Shown here: positions 44,262 through 55,345 of the stretch, one piece after another
How the letters are laid out: each line of letters begins with the position of its first letter
How positions within the stretch are numbered: position 1 is the stretch's first letter
Assembly: GCA_039000515.1 (NCBI GenBank)
Contig: JBCFYV010000100.1
Coordinates: 20,322,551 to 20,386,550, forward strand
DNA: 64,000 nucleotides
DNA from: Timema cristinae
Taxonomy: Eukaryota; Arthropoda; Insecta; Phasmatodea; Timematidae
Direction: 5' to 3'
Made by a program: the position numbers and the translations under genes
Notes under the pieces: generated by a model
Seen by the model: the letters and a program-made list of their open reading frames with translations, nothing else
What the model was told of the DNA's origin: nothing
Databases searched by the model: none

Positions 44262-44560
44262 TCTAATTATCAGGATTTCTGGACTCAGATTCAGAGGTCC
44301 CAGGTTTGATCCCCGGTGACTACAAATTTTCTGTGTATCTTTAGAATGTGGTCAGCTCAACCTCACGAGAACGAATGAGGAGCTACTTGAGTGAAAAGTT
44401 AGCAGCGCCTGTCTAGAAAACTGAGATTAATGGCCAGAGGTTTCATTGTGTTGACCACAATGGTATATTTATTCCGCAGAAACTGTCACAATCTTCGCCA
44501 GTAGAAGACGGCCGGCTACTTTGTTGGTATGGCTCAATTGGGGCTAACGTAATGGAGTGT
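44262..44560 (+). mobile_element. tRNA-derived SINE (fifth head type)
   Basis: Head region TTCTGGACTCAGATTCAGAGG and box B CCCAGGTTTGATCCCCGG, followed by a long body with GAGGAGCTACTTGAGTG, AAGTTAGCAGCGCCTGTC and TGTTGACCACAATGG. The body resembles a SINE type known from several insects, recalled from memory. Only one copy is in the window. Confidence 0.5.
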
Positions 44561-44579
44561 TTTTTTATAACACTAATGG

Positions 44580-45200
44580 GCTCTAAGACGCGTCGAAAAA
44601 TTAAAATAATAAGCACTCTGATAATATACCTTATACAATTTTGTGTGTGTATTCATATATATCATAGGATTTTGCCATATTACGCTGATGATAGTTTAAT
44701 TTAGGCTAATAAATATACGAAAAATATAAAAATAGGTCTTTCGATACAATCATACAAACTTTTTCCTATATGGTGGAAAAAAATCTAAAATAATTTATTA
44801 GTTAATTACTCTTTGAGATTTATATTTGTAAAAATAAAAATTAATTATTATTTAACATGAAATTTTATTCTCATATACCAGTTTTTAACTCAGTTTTAAA
44901 TACAATTTTCAAAATATTTCAATTTTCCTAAAAATTTGGCATAATTAAGCTATATTCATTTATTTTACTTTAGAAAAAATCAATATCATGTAAAATATTC
45001 TCCAAATACCAATTTTTAATAAAACAATTAAAGCTTTTTTCAAAAAGAATATAATAAATTTAATGAATACCCATTTTGAGCCAAATTACTAGTGCCATTT
45101 CTTAAAATATTCAAATTAAAAAATCATTAATCAGTATTAATTCTACAGCTTTGGTGGAAAGATAAAAAAAAATTGAGGTGATGCCCTATCTATAGAAACT
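44580..45200. other. AT-rich stretch, nothing recognised
   Basis: Very AT-rich unique sequence without ORF or repeat signal. Confidence 0.5.
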
Positions 45201-45206
45201 CATATG

Positions 45207-45338
45207 GGGAATTCCAGGCCTCCACCGTGGTTCGGATCACATGTTAAAATGTAGGTCTTCCATTTCATCTCACAATCACCCTACTATTACACATAAGCGT
45301 AAGTGCGTACAAACCGAACGGGTAGTAATATGCGGTGC

Positions 45339-45391
<53 letters not shown>

Positions 45392-45392
45392 T
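45207..45392 (+). mobile_element. SINE family A, 5'-truncated, long (TAA)n tail
   Basis: Body from ATTCCAGGCCTCCACC with a changed GGATCACATGTTAAAATG, then tail AACGGGTAGTAATATGCGG and an unusually long (AAT)n to about 45391. The mutations indicate an older copy. Confidence 0.85.
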
Positions 45393-45739
45393 AGCAACTA
45401 AATATCATATTTGAACAAAATCCATCGACTCGTTTAAGATATGTGGTCAGAGACAGACGGATAGACATACATGGGGACAAACAGAATTTTAAAATCAACA
45501 TTTTTGAGTTCAGACTGACGTAAATGTAAATATTTATCATAATCTTGATACAAGAAATTTTTACGGTTACAATACTTTCTCTTGATATGAAAAAGTAAAA
45601 ATTATTTCTTCAAGGTCAATTCATCATTCTGTAAATTAAATAATATGTATTGCCTGTTTGTTTTTTCTTTTAATCTTACTGTATACAAAGATCTAGTTTA
45701 CGACCTTCATTTTTCTATTACTGGGAATAAGAAAGAACC

Positions 45740-46030
45740 GTGTTGACTTAGCTACTCGGGACTCGCGACCTTGGGATTTGTGATTGGTGGGATTGGCGGC
45801 CGTCAAAAATAACGTCGTGTGATTCGCATCCACCACATTCCTGTTTGTAAAACTAAGCACTTTTCAATACGGATTATATTTTGATATGGGACTTGAAATC
45901 TGATCGTGTCAATGCACCAACATTCGAAATGCCTCATTTTGATTATTTTTTTGCTACTAACATTACCAAATACATCCTTACCTAACCTAACCTAATCTAG
46001 CCTAACTAACCTAACCTCAACACTAGAATA
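45740..46030. promoter_or_regulatory. CCAAT-rich block and interrupted CCTAA repeat
   Basis: Two inverted CCAAT boxes (GTGATTGGTGG, GGATTGGCGG) lie at about 45781-45800 in a GC-richer segment. 45981-46020 is a degenerate run of CCTAA units, the arthropod telomere-type repeat. A 37-codon frame from the ATG at 46029 (MKLQELDLALEYKEDK) has no known relative. Confidence 0.3.
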
Positions 46031-46611
46031 TGAAATTGCAAGAGCTTGACCTCGCACTTGAGTACAAGGAAGACAAGGACAGTCAAGACAGTGGAGCATG
46101 GCTCATATGTAAACAAACCCCGCTCTTTACATATAAATGATATGCAGGAATGCAGTCGTGAATCCTACAGCAAAAGGCCTTATCGCAAATCCCACGGACG
46201 AACCTCCCACGCTACCGTTGACATAACCTTGTCGCCAGGAGTTTGTTTGCCTTAGACCTGAATATAAAATCATTTAGATGTTTAATGGAAAATATAGTGA
46301 AAGTATGAATATTTCAAATGCTTTAGAAAGATTTGAGATACATTTGAAACAGATAAAGGTGAAAATGTATGGACACAACCAAAATGATATTAAACAAATT
46401 AAAATTAATGCTCACTGAAACAATGTAGGAGTTTATAAAAACATTCATTATGAATGTTCTTTGTAAATATAGATGAATAGATTAAATTTATAGTGTTGAA
46501 ATATAGATTTTTTTAAATGTTTAAGAATCTTTTGTATTGCTTATAAACTGTAAGATAAGCATTAACCAATAAAAATTGTTAAATAAAAACTTCGGTGTCG
46601 TCTTGAATACT

Positions 46612-46738
46612 AACACGTGGGTACCTGGAGAGGATTATCTGCTTTTGGGACATGAAGAGAAATCCAGATTGTGGACACGTGGATACCTGGAGAGGATTAT
46701 CTTATTTTTTTAATATGAGGAGTCCAGATTTCGGGCAC
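46612..46738. repeat. 63-bp tandem duplication (2 copies)
   Basis: ACACGTGGGTACCTGGAGAGG at 46612 recurs as ACACGTGGATACCTGGAGAGG at 46675, and both halves end in TCCAGATT-type sequence. It may belong to a retroelement non-coding region. Confidence 0.85.
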
Positions 46739-47033
46739 GCCGTGTTTGCTATGCCGTCCTGCCTCTAATTTGATAGTAGGGGTGGCCCATTGGTGATGAG
46801 CAGTCGTGTGGCTTTCAGCCTTGTTATTATAAATTTAACTAAATTACTGCACTGTTTTACACTGGAACCACTAGATAATCAAATCACAAACGTGAACACC
46901 AAAACGTTAGCCATTTCTTACTGACCCCGTCCCGTACTGCCATCCTCCAAAACATAATGAATGATACTGTGCACTCTCTTCTTACAAAATAATAAGAAAC
47001 CTGAATGTTACATGTGGTTGGCCTATTGCAACA

Positions 47034-47273
47034 TTAGAGACTCAGTCTTCCTGGAGGTTTTGTTCTCCTAGATGAACGACGCAGGACGTTAGGTGGTGTC
47101 TCCGGAATTTTCACGGCAGTAGGTTGGATTGAATTTGATACAGACCTTTTTAATGGAATTGAATCGCCCTCTGCACCAAAGTTTCTTCCCATTTGAGGTG
47201 ATGGTGGCCTCTGAATTAGTTTAGGCTCCAGTGGCAGAACCGACAGTCGTTCTGGGATGAGTGGTGCTTCCAT
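47034..47273 (-). pseudogene. Possible LTR-retrotransposon pol C-terminus
   Basis: The minus-strand frame starts at an ATG and ends VLRRSSRRTKPPGRLSL. The R-R-S-x-R-x-x-(K/R)-P-P-x-R-L-x-L ending is characteristic of the C-terminus of insect Gypsy/Ty3-type polyproteins. The upstream part is Pro/Leu-rich and lacks any integrase motif. No paired LTRs were identified. Confidence 0.45.
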
Positions 47274-47716
47274 GGGCTGCGGCTATGTGTTGCATCCCCT
47301 TAAATTTATACTTTTGTCACTTTTGTGTTTTGAAAGGGGAAAAGAGAGATATGCGATAGTATCTTTCAGTTTCTTCGGTTATAGCCGTCAAACTTCGAAT
47401 ATAGCTTCAGTTGTTGAAAAGTCACATTACAATTAAAAGTATCGCGTAGCTTTTTGTGTTAATTAACCCGATTAAAAATAATGTTTAAATTTAAAAAGGA
47501 AATGGTGGGCCGCGTGATACCGGTATTGTGAAATAATATTAGAAGAGGGTTTCACAATATTCTAACAAAGATTAGTAAAGCAGGCAGGGGGTAGAAACAA
47601 ATTAGCATGACGTAGTTTATAGATAGCCCCTGTTATTCTTCATAATCGCTAATCAAACGAAACGATATATCAATAAATAATAGTTCATTGAAATTATCCT
47701 TATTAAAGACGGTCTA

Positions 47717-48665
47717 GGACAACTGGGAGCCGCCATCTGGTCGTCGCGGCGCGGCCAACTGGGCGCTAAAATAAAACTTTTTTTTACTAACTTTTGCAAT
47801 TTTTTAGAATAAAAAATGCACCATTTTTTCATATTTTTTTCAATTAAAATTAAAAAAGTGACGAATAAAAACTAAAAATGAACTTTTTAATTAATCATAT
47901 TTTTCAGTGCACATCATAGGCCTATATTTTTCTTGTAGTATTTTTAAAAATAGTCTTAGTAGAGGAAACTTAATTAGTTTATATTATAAAGTTAGACTAT
48001 TTGATATGATAAAATTTCTAAAAAAAAACTCCACAAAAAATGAAAAATAAGAATTGTGCGCTAAATAAACCACTAAAGAGGAATAATAAGTAGCATTTAT
48101 GTGCATCCCTATGTAAAAATTAAAATAATATCGCCGATATTATAATACCTTCAAGCTATGACTTATTTCTGGTTCAGGTGCGACGAGATTTGGTTTGTTT
48201 ATTCTTAGAAATCCCCCACTTCCCCCATTATTATTTATAACCTAACCTAACCTAACCTAACCTAAAGAAGTCGATGCTAGAATTTTAAGACTAGTTAGGT
48301 ACTATAATAATAGAGACATTATTTCGTTTTTACGTGGTGTTGCACATAATATTGCAATGCATTAATACAAGACAAAGAACATTTAAATAAAATATAATGC
48401 TGCGCATAATTATATTTTTTACCCATCACTTTGCATTAAGCTAGTGTTTACCTATCACTTTTTTACTAGTTTTTACCGATCACTTTTTAATTTTAATTGA
48501 GAAATATATAATTAAAAAAGAGTGAATTTGTTTGTTTTTACTCATCACCTTTTAATTAAAAAGAAAAAATGCATTGCAAAAAAGTGATTTTTTTAAGAAA
48601 GAAAAAAGTGGGTTACTTTTGGCGCCCAGTTGTCCTGGCACCCAGATGGCAGCACCCAGTTGTCC
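47717..48665. mobile_element. 949-bp TIR element containing telomere-type repeats
   Basis: GGACAACTGGGAGCCGCCATC at 47717 and, reading in from the right end, GGACAACTGGGTGCTGCCATC are inverted. Each arm holds a second internal copy (GGCCAACTGGGCGC and GGACAACTGGGCGC), for arms of about 55 bp. No clear target duplication was seen (ACGGTCTA against GGATTCGT). The interior is AT-rich with no transposase frame and carries five CCTAA units at 48241-48265. Confidence 0.75.
48241..48265. repeat. (CCTAA)5 telomere-type repeat
   Basis: Five perfect CCTAA units, TTAGG on the other strand, the ancestral arthropod telomere motif. The location is interstitial, inside the TIR element. Confidence 0.95.
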
Positions 48666-49121
48666 GGATTCGTATTAATGAAGGCTAGTGAGTGATACAA
48701 CAGCTTGGTTCGGTTTATTTAATACCAACAATACTGCACAGCATTGCCCGTGACCCTTCAAATATTTGTTAAAAATAACCTAATTAAAAAACTAATTAAA
48801 AATTTAAAAATCTTGCTTTGAGGTGCATTCAGATGTCCTTCCGTCCCCCTCCGTTAAAAATTTCAGATCTCTGTGTGCCGTAAATTTGTCTGGGCATCTT
48901 ACACAAACAAACACACACACAGACAAAAACTTCATTATTTTTTTATTATTATATATTCTGTAACCACTCAGGAAACTGTCCTGTCATAGTGAATTACCTA
49001 CTTTTTTTGTCTGTGTGATATAATTGATTGTATTGAGAGAGTATGACTTGTGTTTTGGTTCCAAGGTCATGCAAAAACACGAAGAAAGACAGGTGGTAGA
49101 GTTAAGGGCTCTCGCCTACTT

Positions 49122-49356
49122 AGGTGGCCGCATAGTCTAAGGTGCTACTCTTGCAATAGATTAGACAGCCAATGGTCGGGGGATCGTGGTTTGATCTTGG
49201 TTGGGTGTACTGAGGGTGATTTTTAGTAAATGGTTGCCCATTTCAACGTAAATTAATGTGCAATTCCTCTAAATTCAACCTTCTTCAGCCCTAACCCTTT
49301 AGCGTGACTAGTACATAAGCATCTAGCCTGAACGGGTAGTAAGACAGAGTGCTAAA
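49122..49356 (+). mobile_element. SINE family B
   Basis: Head AGGTGGCCGCATAGTCTAAGG, box B GTGGTTTGATCTTGG, GTACTGAGGGTG, CCTCTAAATTCAACCTTC and tail GAACGGGTAGTAAGACAGAG. Full length. Confidence 0.78.
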
Positions 49357-49778
49357 CAAAATTAAAAGAGTTATCAATGTGCGTTTAACCATGATATGCC
49401 TTCTTTTTTTAGAAAGAACAGTATTAATTGGTTAGTTATTTAAGTTACTTTAACAATCTTAATATATTCATGCATCAAATAATGTTACTGATAGTGTAGT
49501 AAAGTATTATCAATGGTTTTTATTTTCTAAATGCTCCTTCCTATAAAAAATGTGACTGTATATTAAATGTAGTGTCCCTCATGTTCAATATTCAAGTAGT
49601 TTCTATTCCTTGAATCCAAGACAGCCGCTTTCTAGCACTCTAAAACACATGTTCCCTGTCTAACCTCAACGAGATTATCGTAGTCTTTCTCTGTTAACTT
49701 TCCCAGCGTCGGAACTATTGACATTCTGAGTAGGCCTACACTCAATATCATCGCTGAGATATCTGAAGGTCTCACCTT

Positions 49779-50592
49779 AAAGGTGCGTCTAGTCGGGCCA
49801 TATTTTACTGCAATGTGTTACTGCAATTATGTAGCCGGCATGTGGTTGACAATATTGCAGTCATGTATCGAAATATCGTCGTATGGCCCGGCAGTGTAGC
49901 CGGTATTTGTTGAATATTGCAGTTTTAGTTGCTCGTGTGTTGCCGGTGTTGTCCACCTCCATTGGAAACTGTTGATTATCTCAGCTATGTTTGTGTCTGT
50001 CTCCTCTCTGACAAGTACCTCTCTCTCACTCAGTGCTGCTTGACCCTTCATTCACTGCGCAGTTCATCTGTTTTGGTTTGTGTCGTGATTTTACCTGTTA
50101 TTGGATTACAACAAAGATTTTTGCCAATTATATTCAATAAATGCTCAAAATCACTTTCTGACATTCTTGTAAAATTTTTGAACAGATAACTGTCTAGTAC
50201 TAATCCCCGGGTTAAATAAATTGGGCTTTCTCAAGACTTTGGAAATGCCCAATTATTATCAAATATATCCAGGATTAAATTATTAATTGTTGTTTGCTCA
50301 AAAAATAACGCATCCACATATCTCATTTTTTAAAGTTTTATTTACATGGCTACGAAGCGGGATAATTGTTGCAGAAACAATTACAGTATCATCCATCTCG
50401 GCCATTTTGTCATCGTGTAAACAACATACAATCATACGGCAATATGTGGCTTCAAACGTTGCTCTGAAATACTGGCCGGAAACATTGCTCAGCCACAAGC
50501 TGCACTTGTATTGACGGCAATATTTCAAGGTCATATATTTAGGAAATACTTTCAGCAATGTGCAATTTTAATTGCCCGCTAAACGCACCTTT
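49779..50592. mobile_element. TIR element of about 814 bp (TA or TTAA target)
   Basis: AAAGGTGCGTCTAGTCGGGC at the left and, in reverse from the right, AAAGGTGCGTTTAGCGGGC are inverted. The junctions TTAA-AGGTGCG and CGCACCT-TTAT fit either a TTAA (piggyBac-like) or a TA (mariner-like) target. The interior holds several CAATATTGCAG words and no transposase. The 74-86-codon frames are shadows of this element. Confidence 0.7.
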
Positions 50593-50895
50593 ATCTCTCT
50601 ATTGGTTAACTGCTGCCAAATCTCCTTGTTCTCATATATGTTGGAAGGTGGTGTGCTGAAGTAAGGAGCTACTGGCAACATTAACGAAGCAGCGTTGCGA
50701 AACTTATCTTATATTTGAGGCTAGATTGAGCACACGGAAACTAGATAATGACAACGCTGTTTCCCAATAGTAACCGTGCTGTTTCCCAAGCGATGTATCC
50801 AGAGCACTCCTTCCTTTGTGTTCCTCCTAAGCCCAAGCGGCATATGATGACCGATCGTTTTTGCGACAGAACTCACACTTTATATCTAGATATTT

Positions 50896-51095
50896 TTTGC
50901 ACCACGTCTCACTACCCATTAGGGTACTAATCAAGCTAATATGCTACGTATGAGGACAGTTGAATTTAGGTGAAGTCTACCGGCATTTGCGTGAAGGTAG
51001 AGCTAGAAACTATTACTTACGCTCGACCGGGATTCTAGCCCCGTTCTCCACATTATTGGTAGTCTGGTATATTGCAAGAGTTAAGCTATTTTATA
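50896..51095 (-). mobile_element. SINE family B
   Basis: Tail TGCACCACGTCTCACTACCC, then CGGCATTTGCGTGAAGGTAG, CTCGACCGGGATTCTAGCCC (box B). Head decayed. Confidence 0.65.
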
Positions 51096-51305
51096 TATTA
51101 ACATATTATTAATAATAATGTAGTTTATGTCTACAGACGCTCCTGTGGCCACATAGATAAATACGTCACGTTCATCTTGGCTGGTTTGACACTGTCCGGC
51201 ACCTTTACTAAAACGTTAACAGAATGTTTAGTGATTGTGCTAATGCTAGAATATTGCATAATCGAACGTTAATGGACGCCTTGGTAATGGTTTCAATGCC
51301 AGCAA

Positions 51306-51438
51306 CCTGATTCAGTGGCCGAACAGTCTAAGGTGTCACTTTCGTGTTAGACTAGACTGCTGATGACAGGAAAGTCAAGGTTTGAATCCCGATCAGTTAT
51401 ACTAAGGGTGGTTCTTCCTAAATGGTTTATGGATTGTT
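51306..51438 (+). mobile_element. SINE family B, 3'-shortened, with 11-bp TSD, upstream of yellow exon 2
   Basis: AATGCCAGCAA is duplicated at 51295-51305 and 51439-51449. The insert has head CAGTGGCCGAACAGTCTAAGG and box B CAAGGTTTGAATCCCG but stops after AAATGGTTTATGG, without the family tail. It ends 64 bp before the splice acceptor of the yellow-family exon at 51502. Confidence 0.85.
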
Positions 51439-51501
51439 AATGCCAGCAAGTTCTATAGTCGGACGACCACAAGTGAGCTAATGATAATTTCATTCCCACA
51501 G

Positions 51502-51778
51502 GTTGAACCTCCTCGCGGTTGTGTTGGTCGCAGTCTACCCAGCATGTCAGGGACAGTTGGAGGTAATCAACCAGTGGAGCTTCCTGCCCTTTGATCTACC
51601 TCCAGATTTTCCAACGGGAAACTACATCCCTGAGAACAACGTGTTTACAGGACTGGAAGTGGGCTGGGGGCGGGTGTTCCTCACTCTTCCTCGCCTCCGT
51701 TCGGGGGTGGCTGCAACTCTAGCTACCATCCCCCGCGCTGATCTGCAGGGACAGACAGGGACTGCTCCCACTTTGCAG
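51502..51778 (+). CDS. Yellow/MRJP-family protein, exon 2 (signal peptide and N-terminal domain)
   Basis: Acceptor TTTCATTCCCACAG ends at 51501; donor CAG/GTATTG at 51778/51779. One leading G completes a codon from the previous exon, then 92 codons follow. LNLLAVVLVAVYPACQG is a signal-peptide core with probable cleavage after CQG, so the product is secreted. Family landmarks follow: INQWSFLPFDLP, GNYIPENNVFTGLEVGWGRVFLTLPR and GVAATLATIP, as in insect Yellow proteins (a six-bladed propeller; roles in cuticle pigmentation and other processes). The exon lacks its own ATG: TTG stands at 51503, so an upstream exon is required. The donor lies at the first unit of a tandem array whose units repeat the exon/intron junction. 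Which yellow paralogue this is cannot be decided. Confidence 0.9.
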
Positions 51779-52972
51779 GTATTGTACTGAGCTTTTTACA
51801 CTTAGTTCTCACCCTGACCAGTAGAAACAGCTGGTAACCTTGCAGGTATTGTGCTGAGCTTTTTACACTTAGTTCTCACCCTGACCATTAGAAACACTTG
51901 TAACCTTGCAGGTATTGTACAGAGCTTTTTACACTTAGTTCTCACCCTGACCAATAGAAACACCTTGTAACCTTGCAGGTATTGTACAGAGCTTTTTCAC
52001 TTAGTTCTCACCCTGACCAGTAGAAACAGCTGGTAACCTTGCAGGTATTGTACAGAGCTTTTTACACTTAGTTCTCACCCTGACCAGTAGAAACAGCTGG
52101 TAACCTTGCAGGTATTGTACAGAGCTTTTTCACTTAGTTCTCACCCTGACCAATAGAAACACCTTGTAACCTTGCAGGTATTGTACAGAGCTTTTTACAC
52201 TTAGTTCTCACCCTGACCAAATAGAAACACCTTGTAACCTTGCAGATATTGTACAGAGCTTTTTACACTTAGTTCTCACCTGACCAGTAGAAACACTGTA
52301 ACCTTGCAGGTATTGTACAAAGATTTTTCACTTAGTTCTCACCCTGACCAGTAGAAACACCTTGTAACCTTGCAGGTATTGTAGCTGAGCTTTTTCACTT
52401 AGTTCTCACCCTGACCAGTAGAAACACCTTGTAACCTTGCAGGTATTGTGCTGAGCTTTTTCACTTAGTTTCACCCTGACCAGTAGAAACACCTTGTAAC
52501 CTTGCAGTATTTTGCTGAGCTTTTTCACTTAGTTCTCACCCTGACCAGTAGAAACACCTTGTAACCTTGCAGGTATTGTGCTGAGCTTTTTCACTTAGTT
52601 CTCACCCTGACCAGTAGAAACACTTGTAACCTTGCAGGTATTGTCATAGTTTTTTCCTTAGTTCTCACCCTGACCAGTAGAAACAGCTGGTAACCTTGCA
52701 GGTATTGTACAGAGCTTTTTCACTTAGTTCTCACCTGACCAGTAGAAACACCTTGTAACCTTTCAGGTATTGTTGCTGAGCTTTTTACACTTAGTTCTCA
52801 CCCTGACCAGTAGAAACACCTTGTAACCTTGCAGGTATTGTACAGAGCTTTTTACACTTAGTTCTCACCCTGACCAGTAGAAACAGCTGGGTAACCTTGC
52901 AGGTATTGTACAGAGCTTTTTCCTTAGTTCTCACCCTGACCAGTAGAAACAGCTGGTAACCTTGCAGGTAAT
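51779..52972 (+). repeat. 67-bp tandem array in intron 2, about 18 units
   Basis: Unit GTATTGTACAGAGCTTTTT plus ACACTTAGTTCTCACCCTGA plus CCAGTAGAAACAGCTGGTAA plus CCTTGCAG, 64-69 bp. Each unit ends CCTTGCAG/GTATTG, so it carries both an acceptor-like and a donor-like site. The unit boundary coincides with the exon-2 donor, so the array arose by duplication from the exon edge into the intron. Single-base indels are common. Confidence 0.95.
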
Positions 52973-53299
52973 ATCTAAATGTTAGTTTTAAATTGTTTCT
53001 CGGGCACTTGGACAGTGCTGATAAACACAGATACCGGACTGTCGAGATTATTACGAAGCTTTCCTAGTATCTTTCCATGCCCTTTCTTCTACCTTATTCC
53101 TATTTTAAATAGATGATTTAAATTAATAAAATATATCTTGTACTTCATCCAACATCGCTTGGTTTAAAGCGTCAAACTCACAATAGATTGGACTGCCGTA
53201 AACGACAAATAAAGTTTCAAGTGTCCGCTGAGTGAATTGAGTGAGGTGCTCTCATTTTTTCTCCACGCTAGTGAGTGTGCATTTCATTTATAAAATACT

Positions 53300-53385
53300 G
53301 TATTTTACTATGCTGATGGGGTATCAATGGAGAAGGTAATATTTAAGTTAAGTTCACCCGCATTTGGTTGACGGGTGTCTGAGAA
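53300..53385 (-). mobile_element. SINE family B fragment
   Basis: GATGGGGTATCAATGGAGAAGG and CACCCGCATTTGGTTGACGGG resemble the middle of family B in reverse. Weak. Confidence 0.35.
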
Positions 53386-53671
53386 ACATAATAACTAAAA
53401 CTAGATTTACTATCATTTTCAATTATATAAAAATTTCATTTTATTTGATTTGATAATATTTTAGTTACAATTTATATTAAATGACAAGTAGTTTAATATT
53501 TTGAATATATCAAAATTAAGAATAAAGTATATTAGTACTAAAACTCGTCTAATAGGGTTTATTTGTGGGATAGATAAATATTAGAATTAGACTAATAATT
53601 TCAATATGAAATACTGATGTTGATTAATTAGCTAATCTGTCCCCTAGAAGTAATTGTTAGATTATGCAGCT

Positions 53672-53912
53672 ACCCGTGTAAGTGGCAGCATGGTCTAACG
53701 CGCTACTATTGCAGTGGACTAGACTGCCGATGACGGGGAGATCAAGGTTCGAATATCGGTCAGTTGTTACAACTGAATAGTGGTTTTACCAAAATTGTTT
53801 TCTTCTCCCCCTCCACGCAGATACAGGTACGCTTCCTCCCTTCCCAACCCCCAACCATTAGCGTAATTAATACATAATCGAAAACCTGAACTGTATTAAG
53901 ACGAGGTTATAA
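53672..53912 (+). mobile_element. SINE family B in yellow intron 2
   Basis: Head AGTGGCAGCATGGTCTAACG, box B CAAGGTTCGAATATCGG, CCATTAGCGTAATTAATAC and a decayed tail. A second, inverted copy follows at once. Confidence 0.78.
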
Positions 53913-53924
53913 AAATAATCATGC

Positions 53925-54100
53925 TGCTATACGGACACTTTAGTTACGCTAATGGTATAAATATAAGTAGGGTAGAATATGAGAGGAAATGTACTCAAAT
54001 TTGCGTGTGAAAAGAGAGTGGGTAGAAATGACCCCATCACCGGGAATCCTGTCCAACACGAGAGTGACGCGTTAGATCATGCGACCGCCGATACGGATCC
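53925..54100 (-). mobile_element. SINE family B, inverted, in yellow intron 2
   Basis: Reverse landmarks TTACGCTAATGGTATAAAT, TTTGCGTGTGAAAAGAGAG and head GTTAGATCATGCGACCGCCG. It ends about 60 bp before the exon-3 acceptor and, with the previous copy, forms an inverted pair. Confidence 0.6.
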
Positions 54101-54158
54101 TATCTACCGTGAGCTCCCTGCCTGAAGATGATCCTTGTCTCGGCGTGTGTTGTTGCAG

Positions 54159-54370
54159 GCGTACCCCAACTGGCAGTGGCACCGCGCCGAGGCCAACTGT
54201 TCCGGTCTCATCTCCGTGTACCGTGCTCGTGCAGACCGGTGCGACAGACTCTGGGTCCTGGATAGTGGCATCATGAACAGTCTGGAGAGCTACACCCCTG
54301 TGTGTCCTCCCAAGATCGTCGCGTTCGACCTGAGGACGGACAGACTCGTCAAGAGCTACGAGTTCCCCAG
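54159..54370 (+). CDS. Yellow/MRJP-family protein, exon 3
   Basis: Acceptor TGTGTTGTTGCAG ends at 54158, donor CCCCAG/GTGAGG at 54370/54371. The exon enters in phase 0, matching exon 2, and leaves in phase 2. It encodes AYPNWQWHRAEANCSGLISVYR, then DRCDRLWVLDSG, VCPPKIVAFDLRTDRLV and YEFPR. These are the most diagnostic Yellow-family segments: the C-x-x-(L/I)-x-SV-x-R block, DxCxRLWVLDSG, and CPPK-x-x-x-FDL-x-TD. The cysteines correspond to conserved family cysteines. Minus- and other-frame ORFs over this exon are shadows. Confidence 0.93.
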
Positions 54371-54396
54371 GTGAGGACAAATACTGACTTGGCACG

Positions 54397-54705
54397 TTCT
54401 GTCGGCATGTAACGTTTCAAAATCAATGTACTGTCAGTAAAATATAAGATTTAAAAACAATGTACTGTCAGCATATCTAATTTAAAAAAATGTACTGTCA
54501 GTAAAATATATAATTTAAAAATCAATGTACTGTCTACATAGCATACAATTTAAAAATCAATATACTGTCAAAATAATATACAATTTAAAAAAACGCTGAG
54601 GTACTGTCAACATAATATACAATTTAAAAATAGATTTAGTGTCAGCATATACAATTTAAATTCGATGATTTTTTAGTCATGTACAATTTAAAAAGCATTA
54701 TGTTG
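54397..54705. repeat. Degenerate 35-40-bp array in intron 3, about 8 units
   Basis: The unit approximates TTTAAAAATCAATGTACTGTC followed by AGCATAATATACAA. It begins about 25 bases after the exon-3 donor and its copies are old and diverged. Confidence 0.85.
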
Positions 54706-55109
54706 CTGGCATATAGGCCTTTCATATAGGTTTCAAAATCATTATGACAAATGAAAATTATTTTTCTGAAGTCTTTATAATTTCACTGGCACATAGAATA
54801 TGAAATTTATCATTCTTTTAGATTATACCATTTAAATAGAAATATAACTTCGGGATATTTAATATTAAATAAATCCGCAGGAGAAATACAAAGATAGTAT
54901 AGATAGATATATATGTTTGAGTGGTTCCATGAAATCACATACAACTTTTATTCCGTATAACTTTCACACATTCATCCTATACTATCATCACATGGTCAAT
55001 AGATAGGAGTGAGATAAATTTTTTTACATTAAGGCTTATTTTTCTCCATCAAAAGAAATGCTAATGTATCTTCTTAAAAATACTTACTCGTTTATTTATA
55101 TTAAAATAC

Positions 55110-55345
55110 CCGCTTCGGTGGCCGCATGATCTAACGCACGCTAACTCTCGTGTTGACTGCCGTTGATGGGGAGATCGAGTTTGAATCTCGATGGGGTGAA
55201 CTGAGGGTGGTTTTCACAAACTTTTATTACTCCCCTTTCACGCAAATGTGGGTAAACTTCCTATACATAAACCCTTCACAACCCCTAAAACGATTGGTGT
55301 AGTTAAAACATATGCGTGTAAACTGAAAGGGTAGTATGACGCGTT
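55110..55345 (+). mobile_element. SINE family B in yellow intron 3
   Basis: Head CTTCGGTGGCCGCATGATC, box B CGAGTTTGAATCTCG, CGCAAATGTGGGTAAAC and tail GAAAGGGTAGTATGACGCG. The last bases of the tail abut the dispersed element at 55346. Confidence 0.78.

Noticed and set aside
46029..46255. Small gene starting MKLQELDLALEYKEDK or the overlapping 69-codon frame
   Set aside because: Two short overlapping frames with no relative recognised, no donor site and no supporting signals.
54072..54395. 107-codon minus-strand frame over yellow exon 3
   Set aside because: It is the shadow of a well-supported exon on the plus strand.
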